Source: Margaritifera margaritifera (taxonomy: Eukaryota; Mollusca; Bivalvia; Unionida; Margaritiferidae). Taken from it: DNA of 64,000 bases. Positions 12,108-32,814 of this stretch are shown here, in pieces. The notes below the pieces were generated by a model, which worked only from the letters and a program-made list of their open reading frames with translations, had not been told where the DNA came from and did no database searches. The DNA is taken from assembly GCA_029931535.1 (NCBI GenBank), contig JAQPZY010001695.1, positions 6,492,501 to 6,556,500 on the forward strand, written 5' to 3'. The position numbers and the translations under genes are program-made. Positions within the stretch are counted from its first letter, which is position 1. Each line of letters begins with the position of its first letter.

Positions 12108-12400
12108 TTAGCATCTAGAACAAATAGCAACCATCAAATGAACAAATAAGCACGTACCATATACAACCTGAGCTATTACAAAACTCCACAAATCGCCGTG
12201 TCCCATAACCGGAAGATGTCTAACTATTGAACATATTATTGCACAAACATACATAACAAAAAACATGTGTTCATTGTTTTCGTTGTATGACGCACTGGCA
12301 AAGGTCAAAATCATGATGATGACAATAGTTGCTGAACTTAATGGGTAATCGGCATGGCCAAGACGCAGTGCATCAGGACATCCATAAGCAATTTTGTTGT
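12108..12400 (-). CDS. Candidate terminal exon of a multi-pass membrane protein
   Basis: On the minus strand a long T tract ends TTTTTTTTTTTCAG at 12401. An open frame follows (NKIAYGCPDALRLGHADYPL) to TAA at 12108-12110, with two AATAAA signals just beyond. It has three hydrophobic stretches: SATIVIIMILTFASA, FFVMYVCAIICSIV and SFVIAQVVYGTCLFVHLMVA. Acceptor, frame, stop and poly(A) signal in the right order suggest a real 3' exon. I do not recognise the family, and no upstream exon could be joined with confidence. A chance ORF cannot be excluded. Confidence 0.35.
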
Positions 12401-12403
12401 CTG

Positions 12404-13258
12404 AAAAAAAAAAAGATATAGATGAAACTTTATTAATCGTACACTTGGTAGAGATATATGTCTCCAAGTATACATAACATGTTCATCGTTGTGTAGAAAG
12501 GTTCTCGGCCAAATTCGAAGTTGTTCTCTGTGTTGTATCTCATAAACTAATTACACAACACAACTAATAGGTAGCTAAAATGAGTGAATTGTTGCACAAA
12601 GAACATAATTTTAAACCATTACTTTTCTCAATCTGAGTGAACACCAACATCGAAGCCCAGCCGAAAACAGCGAAGTATAAGATTTTACAACCGCACTTTG
12701 TTTCCGTCATCATTTGTACCTGCATTTTTTAAATTCAATCATACTGCTACATTTTGAATACGTTTAAATTATGTTTGATACAAATTCTAGGGTAAGGAAA
12801 GTTTTGTCCCAAATTTATAATATCTATAAACCTTGCTGTAATATTTCAAGAGCATAACTAACAGTACATTTTAGAGGTATTTCGGCACTGTTTTCGTTTT
12901 TTGCCCCATTTGATGTCTTGCAGGTTTGGATGCAAACTGTTTGTGCAGGCATGTCGTTTAACAAATGCAAGCGCGACTATATCACGTGACTTCTGGAAGT
13001 AGGCTCATCCGACATCCTGAAGATAACGAGAGGCAATCGCAGATTTAACACTTTGAAAGCAATTTCCATCCAGATGGTGTCTGAGCAGGGTTTTTTGTGG
13101 AACAAAAAGGTTCAAATTTGTACAGCATGGGGCAATACAAAATCATTCAGAACTACATTTTACTTGTGTCGTGCAGTTATTGTATGAAATGGAACTCTCA
13201 GTTAAAATTGGATAAGATACAGGCTATCATAATATATAAAGTAAAAAAGTGACAATAT
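12404..13258. other. Spacer
   Basis: No gene, RNA or clear repeat recognised; AT-rich sequence. Confidence 0.4.
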
Positions 13259-13851
13259 TTAGGGGGCGCTCTACAGATAATACATGCTTCTGAGAGAGTG
13301 ACAGGTGTAAGATGAAGTATTTTGCATTTGCAACATGCACAATGGAGAGAATGTTGGCATACCTCTATGTTACTTTCATGTACTGTGGCTGAAATTTCTT
13401 TACATATTGTACTTGTGGACACTGGACATGATCTAAGCACACAGCAGACAAAATGGCCGCTCTAAAGTACTCGAAAAATCAGCCTGAATTAGTCAAAAGT
13501 GCACTATTTTCAGCAGTTATTAAAATAGGGAAACGAATTTTGCCAGAGCAGACAATACCAGCCTCTGAAAGTACTATGAATAAATTACAAAATATCTAAA
13601 AAGTAAAAAAAGTTAGCAGTTTTTTGAGAGGTGCACATCTTAAGTAAGACCAAGCTGTATACTCTATAACCCAAATTTCACCCATCAATCATACACCAAA
13701 ATAAAGGGAATTCAAAGTTCTTTTAAAAATGCCTAAGATATACAAGGTCTTTTTTAAATAGCCAGAACAGCCAGTGAGGAAACCCTGGGTAATTCTTTTT
13801 CTTTAAATTTCTAACCCTATGCAAAGTACGAAACTGGAGAGCGCCACCTTA
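13259..13851 (-). mobile_element. Short TIR element (MITE-like), copy 1
   Basis: Element 13262-13848 has 15-bp terminal inverted repeats (GGGGGCGCTCTACAG at one end, CTGGAGAGCGCCACC at the other; 13 of 15 pair) and is flanked by TTA on both sides (13259-13261, 13849-13851), a 3-bp target duplication. It is in the opposite orientation to the copies at 16868 and 38444. Inside, starting at 13452, a short frame MAALKYSKNQPELVKSALF is readable and is conserved in the other copies. No transposase is present. The 3-bp duplication would fit a PIF/Harbinger-type element, but this is inference. Confidence 0.78.
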
Positions 13852-13893
13852 ATAATTATTTTAATATAACTCTCACACAAACACGTGTATGTA

Positions 13894-13921
13894 CTTGTGT
13901 GTGTGTGTGTGTGTGTGTGTT
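13894..13921. repeat. (GT)n microsatellite
   Basis: About 13 GT units, adjacent to the TIR element. Confidence 0.85.
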
Positions 13922-14064
13922 GATTTTGCTCGGGCGGCCGTAATGGATAAAACATTTCTTTTGGATAAAGACTTTACTTAGCACTTAAAAGCTGTCAAAA
14001 CTTTAAGAAGAAAAGGCTCCACGTTCGTTCAAAACGTCGATGTCCTTCTTCTGAGCTAAATAAA

Positions 14065-14066
<2 letters not shown>

Positions 14067-14143
<77 letters not shown>
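14067..14143. repeat. Compound (AC)n(AT)n(AC)n microsatellite
   Basis: ACACACAC, then a long AT run (about 14082-14119), then AC units. Confidence 0.9.
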
Positions 14144-16062
14144 TTTAAATTGTCGTTTTGAAACTATGTATTGCTGCCAGCAAATATTTGAAATAATTCT
14201 ATCAGCACCCCTCTGCTCTAGTCAGAAATAGCTGAAGACGGTTACATGTTATAACTTGTTTAAGGGTATAAAAATGTAAATAATGAAGAATATGGACGGA
14301 TTAACAAAAACTACTTCACATGTGTCAGCATATGAATAAGAAATCAAATAAAGTCACATTTCTAGTGTAAGACAATTTTCATACTTTGCCTATAATCTGT
14401 CAACAAGATAAAAAAAAAAAAAAAATATATACATTTGAATACCTGACACAGTAACTAAAAATAACACAATAGGATACAAATGTAAAAATAAGCTGATAAA
14501 TATTAACTTACGTCTGTTTGGATTTTAATTTATCTTAATAGTATAAAGGAGCACAGACGATGAAAATGTAGAGTAGAGAATCTTGCATATGACAACTATA
14601 TTCCACAGACTGATTGTCTCGACTACTCACCTCTGACATTTAAAAGTCATACTTGAAAGATATATAATTATCATACCTCAAAATTCATATGACAAAGATA
14701 CGTCATGAAGTATGGAGTTGCTCTCTAGGGTTCGCAATATACATGGAATATTTATTTCGGAGTGTCATTTTTCAATGCGTACGTCGGATTATCGAATGTA
14801 TTAAATTGCTCCAAAATTAGTTGTGCTTTTTTTTTTTCTTCAAAATGTAGGACATTTACATTCAAAGAATAAAAAACCTTATATGGAATTATAGCACCTT
14901 GTTCTTGTCACGTAAAGGACAGTTTTCAGTCCTTTGAGATTTCGATATATTATTATGGCTGTATTCAGATAAATGTATTGATCAGTAATGGAATATACAA
15001 AGATCGTTTTAGGAAAAAATAACTGACAACACTACTGACAAGGTTAGAGTCTATTCTGGGTTGGAAACAACACACAGAAAGATCCCTTTAGCCATGTAGG
15101 ACCCATTTTGTACACAAAATGAGGGTTTCGATAAATAGTTTTGACAGACAAATCATTTATCATGTGAATCCAATGGTAATCCCGGCAGAAAAACGATAAC
15201 TGGAAATCTCGTTTGTATGAATGGAAAAAATAAAATAAAATAAAGATCATGTTCAGTATATACGTAGCCAATATTATATGAGCTTGCTAGACTGTAACTA
15301 TTTCTTTTTCTGTCAATTAAATCGTACGATTTTATAGAACGAATAACAAGACAGAACACGTTTTTTGCAGTTTCCCACTGCTGAATTTTTTTTATATTCC
15401 GGCGCGTCAAATATGTGTGATGTGTATTTTACCGTGCTCTTTTACTATTATAACTGAAGTTAGTATAGTCCAATGTATAGCACTGAATTGTCCCATTCGA
15501 CCCATTAAACAAACGAGAAGAGACCTAATTTTTTTTGTTTTCATTACAAGAATAAACAGCAAAGATTGAGAAAGGCACGGATTGAATGATGTAAACGAGA
15601 TTTAGAGGGACAGCAAAACCCAGATCTGCTTGGGGCATATTTCATCAGATGCGTTCTATCGTTTTCCATTCTACATGAGTAAGTTGGGGGGTGAGATTAA
15701 AGCTTGATACAGTACCGTCAATCTTTAATTATACAGCGAGAAAATAGGAAGATTCTGGTCCCTCATTTGCTGGAAACAAATATTTTTTCTCTGATGGGCC
15801 CTCCTATTGTACACATATGTCACGTTTTAGCCAAATCACCCCCCCCCCCCCATCAGTCAGATATGAAAAATACAGACCATTGCAGGTTCTTTAAACCTCC
15901 CCTACGATAACCACATTTCTTTTTTTTATAACAAGGATTATCAAAGGGAATACCTTTTCTTTAAATCGTTAATCGTGTGCAAAAATGCGAAACTCGGGAG
16001 CGGAATCTAACAAGGTTCAGCATGGTAGGCTGTTTGGAGTTTTCAGTATAGTGACTAGCTAC
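14144..16062. other. Spacer
   Basis: AT-rich, with no supported gene. Minus-strand ORFs at 15044-15271 and 15153-15410 lack splice context or recognisable motifs. Homopolymer C run at about 15839-15851. Confidence 0.4.
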
Positions 16063-16368
16063 CTATGTGAGCACAATAGGTTGTCTCATTTTTTCGAGAC
16101 AGAAAGTAGCCACCAATTTACAAAAACAAAACATAAACGACACAATGCAGCCAAATAAACCGTAATAGTGCAGTGACAAAATATGGGACCACGCGCAAGG
16201 AATTATAATTTGAATCACTAAGTCAATGCGAAGTGCAAAGAACGCGACTAAACAGAGATTGTAAACTTGGAAACTGTTAAGATCCCATTTATATAACCAA
16301 GAATACATGTGAAGAGCATGAGGATTTACATGTGTATCCAACACAACCCCTGAGTAGGGGACTTGCCC
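16063..16368 (-). CDS. Candidate membrane-protein ORF or terminal exon
   Basis: On the minus strand a possible acceptor (TTTCACCCAG, CAG at 16371-16369) is followed by an open frame (GQVPYSGVVLDTHVNPHALH) to TAG at 16063-16065. Two hydrophobic segments are visible: VYNLCLVAFFALRIDLVIQI and GLFGCIVSFMFCFCKLVAT. The WLYKWDLNSFQVYNLCLVAF stretch faintly recalls the C-terminal part of TLC-domain proteins, but that is a guess. No partner exon found. Confidence 0.28.
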   Translation of the reverse strand, partial: GQVPYSGVVLDTHVNPHALHMYSWLYKWDLNSFQVYNLCLVAFFALRIDLVIQIIIPCAWSHILSLHYYGLFGCIVSFMFCFCKLVATFCLEKMRQPIVLT

Positions 16369-16864
16369 CTGGGTGAAAACTATCAAGACACGGAGAGACA
16401 AATACGCGTATGACATTTTGCAAGAGTGACCACACGGTCAAATCATCTCCAATGGTATAGCTTAGAAGCGCAGAGCTGTGTAATGGTGTGCCATTGACCA
16501 GGCTTTTGTTTACCATTGTACATCAGATACCTTCTAAAAAAATTGTGGAGAAGGACAATAAACAGTGAGAGTGAATAACTTTTACCTAAGATTGACCCCA
16601 AATCCACTCCAACTTTATACGATCACATTAGAATCATTTCTATTTAGAACCTCCAACACGTTAAAGCCAAAACATAGAGATCTAGGTCTGATTATTTGAT
16701 CAAAGTTTTATGTAACTATTCTCAACGTTTTCAGCAATCTGGATAATATTCATGTGCCCGGCCTGTAGCCTATATATGATTTTTCATAAATCTTTATTAC
16801 ATACCAATTTAATCTTTTATGTTTAATCTGGCGTTCGATACAGCTGTTCAATCCGTATTTCCGT

Positions 16865-17519
16865 ATTGGTGGCGCTCTCCAGTTTCGTACTTTGCATAAT
16901 GTTAGATTTTTAAAGAAAAAGAATTACCCAGGGTTTCCTCACTGGCTGTCCTGGCTATTTAAAAAAGACCTTGTATATCTTAGGTATTGTTAAAAGAACT
17001 TTGAATTCCCTTTATTTTGGCGTATGGTTGATGGGTGAAATTTGGGTTATAGAGTATACAGCTTGGTCTTACTTAAGATATGCACCTCTAAAAAAACTGC
17101 TAGATCCGCTTGGTCATTTTCACTTCCTGTACTTCAAAGGCAAATTTAAAAAAAAGAGCCGATAACTTTTTTTACTTTTTAGACATTTTGTAATTTATTC
17201 ATAGTACTTTCAGAGGCTGGTATTGTCTGCTCTGGCAAAATTCGTTTCCCTATTTTAATAACTGCTGAAAATAGTGCACTTTTGACTAATTCAGGCTGAT
17301 TTTTCGAGTACTTTGGAGCGGCCATTTTGTCTGCTGTGTGCTTAGATCATGCCCAGCTTCCACAAGTACAATATGTAAAGAAATTTCAGCCACAGTACAT
17401 GAAAGTAATATAGAGTTATGCCAACATTCTCTCCATTGTGCATGTTGCAAATGCAAAATACTTCATCTTACACTTGTCACTCTCTCAGAAGCATGTATTA
17501 TCTGTAGAACGCCCCCATT
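16865..17519 (+). mobile_element. Short TIR element, copy 2
   Basis: Element 16868-17516. Its 5' end GGTGGCGCTCTCCAG and 3' end CTGTAGAACGCCCCC are imperfect inverted repeats, flanked by ATT on each side. It shares its interior with copies 1 and 3, including the minus-strand MAAPKYSKNQ frame starting near 17326. It is about 60 bp longer than copy 1. Confidence 0.75.
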
Positions 17520-18354
17520 ACACATCCAGACTGGAACTACTTAGGTGTCTTCTTTGACGTCCGTGCGTATATATGTTTAAACGCAGTGAATCGTACCTTT
17601 ATAATTCCAAATTCATTTTGAATTTCATTCACACGGTAAAGCTAAAAATATTTATAAAGCGTAAAAGAGGGGTTTTGTAATAAAACCGCATTTGTCTTTT
17701 GTTGAGTCGGTAGAAAGAACTCGTTTGATAACGCATGTTCTTGTTTTAACCTTATTATTTAAAGAATTTGGGAAAAAAATACGAAACATATATAAATTGT
17801 AAGCCTTTAGCCAGCAACTTGAGGACTGTTTTTATTAACTTTCATCTTTTTACCCCACAATTTAACGCACAAATAACAACTCAAAATGAGCATGACCTCA
17901 GGGTCAAACAATTTCTGGAGATTAATTTGAATACATACCTTTAATTTGTCATCATTCCCTAATTAGAGTGTAACGTTATTTTTTGTAGAAATTATTCACT
18001 CACTTAATAAAACGCGCTTAGATAGTAAAAATAACGACATTTGTTTGAAATATATTTTGAGTTATTCGTGGCATAGTGATTGTTGGGTCATCGATATAAT
18101 TAATGGGTCTACGACCAAATTATATAGGTTTATGATCCCCATTATGTGACCTAAAATATGAAAGTATCAATTGATATATATTTTAAATGGACCCATATAT
18201 ACATCTGCATGGCTAAACACCCAAGCATAAAACAGTTCTTTAATTAAAACGTCTAAGCATAAAGGAGATATCCCAGTAAGACACGTTACATAACACAAAC
18301 TCAGGAATTGTTCGACTTGGAATTTTGTGTGTGTGTATATATATATATATATAA
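17520..18354. other. Spacer
   Basis: No gene or clear repeat recognised apart from a short GT/AT run just before the foldback element (about 18327-18352). Confidence 0.4.
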
Positions 18355-18502
18355 TATGTATAGTATGTATTCTGTATCATTGATATACCGCGAGATGCAT
18401 ATATTTTTCATTAAAAGGAAACGAGGCTTGCCGAGTTTCCTTTTAATGAAAAATGTATACAACGAGTGGTATATCAATGATACAGAGTACATACTATACA
18501 TA
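18355..18502. repeat. Foldback (inverted-repeat) element
   Basis: Two arms of about 68 bp (18355-18422 and 18434-18502) are reverse complements with a few mismatches. The inner boundary is AAAAGGAAAC / GTTTCCTTTT and the loop is short (GAGGCTTGCCG). Flanks are TA-rich, so a TA target duplication is possible. Both strands read nearly the same short peptide, a consequence of the palindrome and not a gene. Confidence 0.88.
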
Positions 18503-19009
18503 TATTTTATTTATATCACATACAAATACACATACTTGCATTTCCGACGGAGTTAAGATTGACTACAGGAAACTGTGTATTGACAGTGTGCGTGAACTCT
18601 TCACATCCCAGCCCAGTGTGTCCGCTACAAAATGTAGTTCTGTACCTATTGCGGCTATTCACAATTCTCTTTGAAAATTGATGTTACTTCTTTTTTTTTT
18701 TTTCTTTTTTTTAAAAGTTCTATTTTCATTCATATTGATTAAATAAATATAAGACACACTTATGATTTAAACATAAAAGATGGTTTGAGTGAAGAAAGTA
18801 GAGCACTACAAACACAGCATGGTTACCTTCTTGAACACTGAAAGTGCGGACGTTTAGTCACCGTTTGTATATTAAAACGAGTGTGGAATATAGACTAAAC
18901 TAAATGACGATCCAGCAAGAGGTAATTCAATCATTTAAATGTATTTACAGTTGATCTAAGTTATTATTATGTTTAATTAACATTGCTGCCGTCCATAAGA
19001 TTGTTGTTA
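18503..19009. other. Spacer
   Basis: No gene or clear repeat recognised. Confidence 0.35.
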
Positions 19010-19169
19010 TCCTCCATCTCTCTCTCTTTCCCCTTTCCGTTGGTCGGTTAATCTGTAAATTTTACCATCAATCATAGGTCCAGAGACATCGTCGCATGAC
19101 AGGTGAAAATCCACTACGCTTGTTTTTTCACGGATTTTCGCCCGTAGCTTGCGACGATGGCGCAGAGAG

Positions 19170-19205
<36 letters not shown>

Positions 19206-19315
19206 TTGGGGAGACTTAGGATAAGATTTTTTTTTTATTGTCCATCCCTATGTTTCTCGGTTGGTCGATTAGTCTGCTGCCTGACCAACCAACACAGAAA
19301 GAGAGAGAGAGAGCG
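19010..19315. repeat. Nested imperfect inverted repeat with GA tracts
   Basis: The inner arms CATCGTCGCATGACAGG.. (from 19088) and ..TTGCGACGATG (to about 19159) pair, as do GTGAAAATCC and GGATTTTCGCC. Further out, CTCTCTCTCTTTCC with TTGGTCGGTTAATCTG faces GACCAACCAACACAG with AGAGAGAGAG. It looks like a decayed hairpin element with purine/pyrimidine ends. Confidence 0.5.
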
Positions 19316-19589
19316 GCCTTCGGACATTTTAATATTTAAAAATAATGTTTTTAGAACCCTAATATAGTTTTTTAAAAAAAAAAAAAATCATTAAATAGAT
19401 TACAGTATGTGTGCCTCCTAACCAAGAAATTTACCGTACAGTCTCGACAGGCTATTGCAACTTTGTATCATTGGTATTGTGAACACTGTAGATAAATCCC
19501 ATGAAAAGTGTAAGCATACCATTACTACGACCCAGGTTCTTGTAGGTTATTTGGTGTAAGTTCAAGTTCAAGGGTTTCATCCAGATAAA

Positions 19590-19592
<3 letters not shown>

Positions 19593-19652
<60 letters not shown>

Positions 19653-19684
19653 GATTTCCACGTATGTGTGTCCCTTAACCTATG

Positions 19685-19749
<65 letters not shown>
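19593..19749. repeat. (TC)n - loop - (GA)n inverted microsatellite
   Basis: 58 bp of CT (19593-19650), a 37-bp spacer, then about 62 bp of GA (19688-19749). The two tracts are perfect reverse complements. Confidence 0.95.
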
Positions 19750-19752
<3 letters not shown>

Positions 19753-19939
19753 CAATGGAATTGTGTACCATATTTAATTCATTTAGAAAACGGGGATTAT
19801 TAATATCTGTTCTCGTTATGTTCTTATGTCGATAATGATATATAAGCGGAAATTCATCACTGATCTAGAGAGTATAAAAGCAATAACCAATGTTGAAACC
19901 ATGTCGATATATGCGTATTCATGCGCCATGGGCTGATCA

Positions 19940-19976
19940 CAATTTGATATACCAACAGTATTGGTATATCAAATTG
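19940..19976. repeat. Perfect 16-bp hairpin
   Basis: CAATTTGATATACCAA, loop CAGTA, then TTGGTATATCAAATTG. No T run follows it, and no function is inferred. Confidence 0.85.
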
Positions 19977-20171
19977 CTTTATATCAACACTTTAGAAGTA
20001 ATGTTATTTTTAATGTATGTGGTATAAATAAATAAATAAATATATATATATAAGGAACATTTTTCTGAACTTGGTATCAAGTCCATACAACTTGTATGAC
20101 GTTAACTTTTCGGTTGTCTGTTACAAAATCATTAATTTGTGCTTTTTAATATCATGTCTTCTAATATTAGT

Positions 20172-20258
20172 TATCTACAAAATCAGATCGGAAAGAACTT
20201 CTAAGAACTTCTGGTCGTTACCTGAAACTCACAGAGGAATTATCTCAGTCTCACTAAA
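20172..20258 (+). pseudogene. Degraded copy of vWA gene exon 2
   Basis: The stretch GAAAGAACTTCT..GG.CG.TACCTGAAACTCA matches the vWA exon at 4088-4120. The upstream TCTACAAAATCAGATCGG also matches TCTACAAATCCATATCCG there. Read in the shifted frame it gives RTSGRYLKLTEELSQS and then a stop. A 10-bp tandem duplication (AAGAACTTCT) breaks the frame. It lies about 0.9 kb upstream of kinase copy A. Confidence 0.6.
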
Positions 20259-20480
20259 GGTGTACACTTCCAGATTTTGATAGCGACTAGAGAGTAATAC
20301 CTCATTCACATGCACAAAATTTGTTCACGGTGTGCAGTTTTGTATATCTGCAAATTCATACAAGTTCTGTATGAGCAAATTTGCAGATGTTCAAGTTCGC
20401 AGGTTTAACCAAAGACCTTTGAAAACTACCAAGGAAGGTGTACACGTCCAGATGTTGGTAGTTATCAGAGAGTAAGGTAA
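20258..20480. repeat. Direct repeat pair and a palindrome
   Basis: AAAGGTGTACACTTCCAGAT (near 20256) recurs in diverged form as GAAGGTGTACACGTCCAGAT (near 20426), each followed by a similar 20 bp. Between them TATCTGCAAATTCATACA pairs with TGTATGAGCAAATTTGCAGA (20347-20389). Confidence 0.6.
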
Positions 20481-20674
20481 CTATCGAAACTATACTCCTT
20501 TGATGTCTACATCGCAAGGAAACATTATACAACATTATACAACATTGTCACTAGTCTCTTAAACGTGTGCGCCACTATTTCCCATTAAATATGTTGTACA
20601 TTTGAATAATAGCTTGTTTTTTTTTTTCTTGGACAGAAAAGGAATTGGTAAATCATCGAGGAGTTGTAGAAGAC

Positions 20675-20832
20675 GGGAGCCACGGCAGTGAAGTTGTTAG
20701 AATGTCGGACTTGTACTTCAAGGGTCGCGGGTTCGTTACCCGCCAGCGCCAGCCCTGTCTGACTACCTCAGTGCGACTATGGAAAGAAACTTAGCTATCA
20801 TTCCATCGGCATACTACTACTACTACTACTTA
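20675..20832 (+). mobile_element. tRNA-derived SINE with (TAC)n tail
   Basis: Starts GGGAGCCACGGCAGTGAAG; a box B-like GGGTTCGTTACCC lies at about 20730-20742. The tRNA-unrelated part ends in TTCCATCGGCATACTACTAC with more TAC units. It ends almost exactly where similarity to the upstream regions of kinase copies B and C begins. Confidence 0.6.
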
Positions 20833-21009
20833 TAGTAATAATTACAATAATTAAATAAAAAAACACCACACAAAATTAACAAACACACCAATACAAACGA
20901 ACAAATGAACAATAAATAAAGAAGCCATTTAAGAAAACTTTTTAAATAATGTCGACGTATCAAATACTCAAATATACATGATAGTCTTTGAAGAAAATTC
21001 AGAACTGTA

Positions 21010-21055
21010 GACGTCACGTGGTGTCGACAATAGCTACTCGAAATAAATGACGTCA
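21010..21055 (+). promoter_or_regulatory. Possible proximal promoter, copy A (CRE and E-box-like sites)
   Basis: GACGTCACGTGG at 21010-21021 and a palindromic CRE consensus TGACGTCA at 21048-21055, about 90 bp before the ATG of exon 1. The CRE is unchanged in copies B (39130-39137) and C (60686-60693). ATF/CREB binding is inferred from consensus only. Confidence 0.4.
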
Positions 21056-21144
21056 TTTGTCACCAGGTACAAATCAGTGTGTATACGGCTTCAATGAAGC
21101 GAAATAATTTCCTGCGAGATTTTCACTTGATCTTTTCGATAATC

Positions 21145-31620
<10,476 letters not shown>

Positions 31621-31816
31621 AATCGGTAGATTTCATTTTCAAAAACTTACTAATGAAAGGCACATGACTTTTAAGCATATAGTGAACATTTCACAGAATA
31701 TGATGACAATTTCAAAGATCTGTATCTATCTTGTCAAAGGTTTAATGCTTTAAGATTGTATATTTTACAGAGTGAAAAAAGTACATTCGCTTTGGTCCAA
31801 CCTTGAAAACGCTTCC

Positions 31817-31822
31817 AATAAA
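31817..31822 (+). terminator. Poly(A) signal, copy A
   Basis: AATAAA about 200 nt after the stop; kept in copy B at 49181-49186. Confidence 0.5.
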
Positions 31823-31899
31823 GATGTCATCAAGTTATGATTCACACCAAATTGACGATTGGATTGGTCAGCGGTGCACTGAAATTTCTGTTTGATTGA

Positions 31900-32190
31900 C
31901 ATCTTTGACAAAAGTAGATATTTATACATGTAAATGGCTCTGGTGCTGCCACCTGCAGATACTTTTTTCACATGTATTTCGTGATTTTTGCTTTATTCCA
32001 CGTGCAGTTATTTGTTTCGCATGTGTTTAGTGCTTTTTGCCTTATTCCACGCGCAGATAATGAGTTCACATGTGTGTGGTGCTCCTTACCTCATTCCACC
32101 TTCAGATAATGGGTTAACATGTATGCAGTACTTTTTACCTCGTTCCACCTGCAGATAATGGGTTCACATGTGTATAGTGTTTTTTTCTAT
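31900..32190. repeat. ATTCCAC..GCAGATAATGGGTTCACATG tandem units
   Basis: About four diverged units of roughly 60 bp (TTTTTGCCTTATTCCACGTGC and partners). Copy B has a similar array at 49250-49430. Confidence 0.6.
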
Positions 32191-32442
32191 TATCTCAAAA
32201 CTGAGTACATTGCTAGATTTACATGGAGTCATTAACACACTAGAAATTCATTGGATTGTGTTTCTTTCTTTGTTTTTATAGGGACTTAATCTGGTAAGTT
32301 TGTATTACATATAAATGTATTATTTGCTTAACTTCCTTATTGTGTTGTCGTTATTCTTTCTTGTGTACAAATGGTAGTATTTGAAAGAAACGATCTGGGA
32401 GTTTTTAAAAATATATAGATATTCCTTGCATTTATTTTTCAG

Positions 32443-32502
32443 ATGGAACAGATTAACAAGGATGTAACCGTTACACACGAAGAGAAATGCATCCACGTGT
32501 AG
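32443..32502 (+). CDS. Possible alternative last exon, copy A
   Basis: Strong acceptor ATTTTTCAG then MEQINKDVTVTHEEKCIHV and TAG. It could join from a weak GTACTT donor inside exon 10 (AAAATA|GTACTT), giving FAKI-MEQINKD. Not required by the main model. Confidence 0.3.
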   Translation: MEQINKDVTVTHEEKCIHV

Positions 32503-32814
32503 TAAGACACAGATTGATGGATTTCTTTTGACCAGGAATGACAGTTTTGAGGAGTCTTGATGGGAACTCGAAGACATACTGTCCAACAACAGTTTAATTG
32601 GGTCTGATTAACACAAAGATATATAATATTATCCCTTTTCCGTCTACAAACATGATTGCTTTCACTATTAAAAACATGATGGATGGGGCAAATGTTGAAG
32701 AAAGTGAATTCAGAGAAGAACTGAAATAACTACATTGGAGTAAATCTTCTCTCCATAACTGACCTTTCGGATTGTTCACAAATTCAAAGGAAATTTAACT
32801 GATACTGATGCATC

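Noticed and set aside
17338..17544. Cys-rich peptide gene (CQHSLHCACCKCK), also at 13198 and 38915
   Set aside because: Lies inside the TIR element in all three copies and lacks any splice or promoter context; kept only as an oddity of that element.
19577..19771. Ser-Leu and Arg-Glu repeat ORFs
   Set aside because: Translations of the CT/GA microsatellites.
21079..21144. Longer N-terminus starting upstream of MKKKRF
   Set aside because: The first codon there is GTG, and the in-frame ATG of copy A is not present in B or C.
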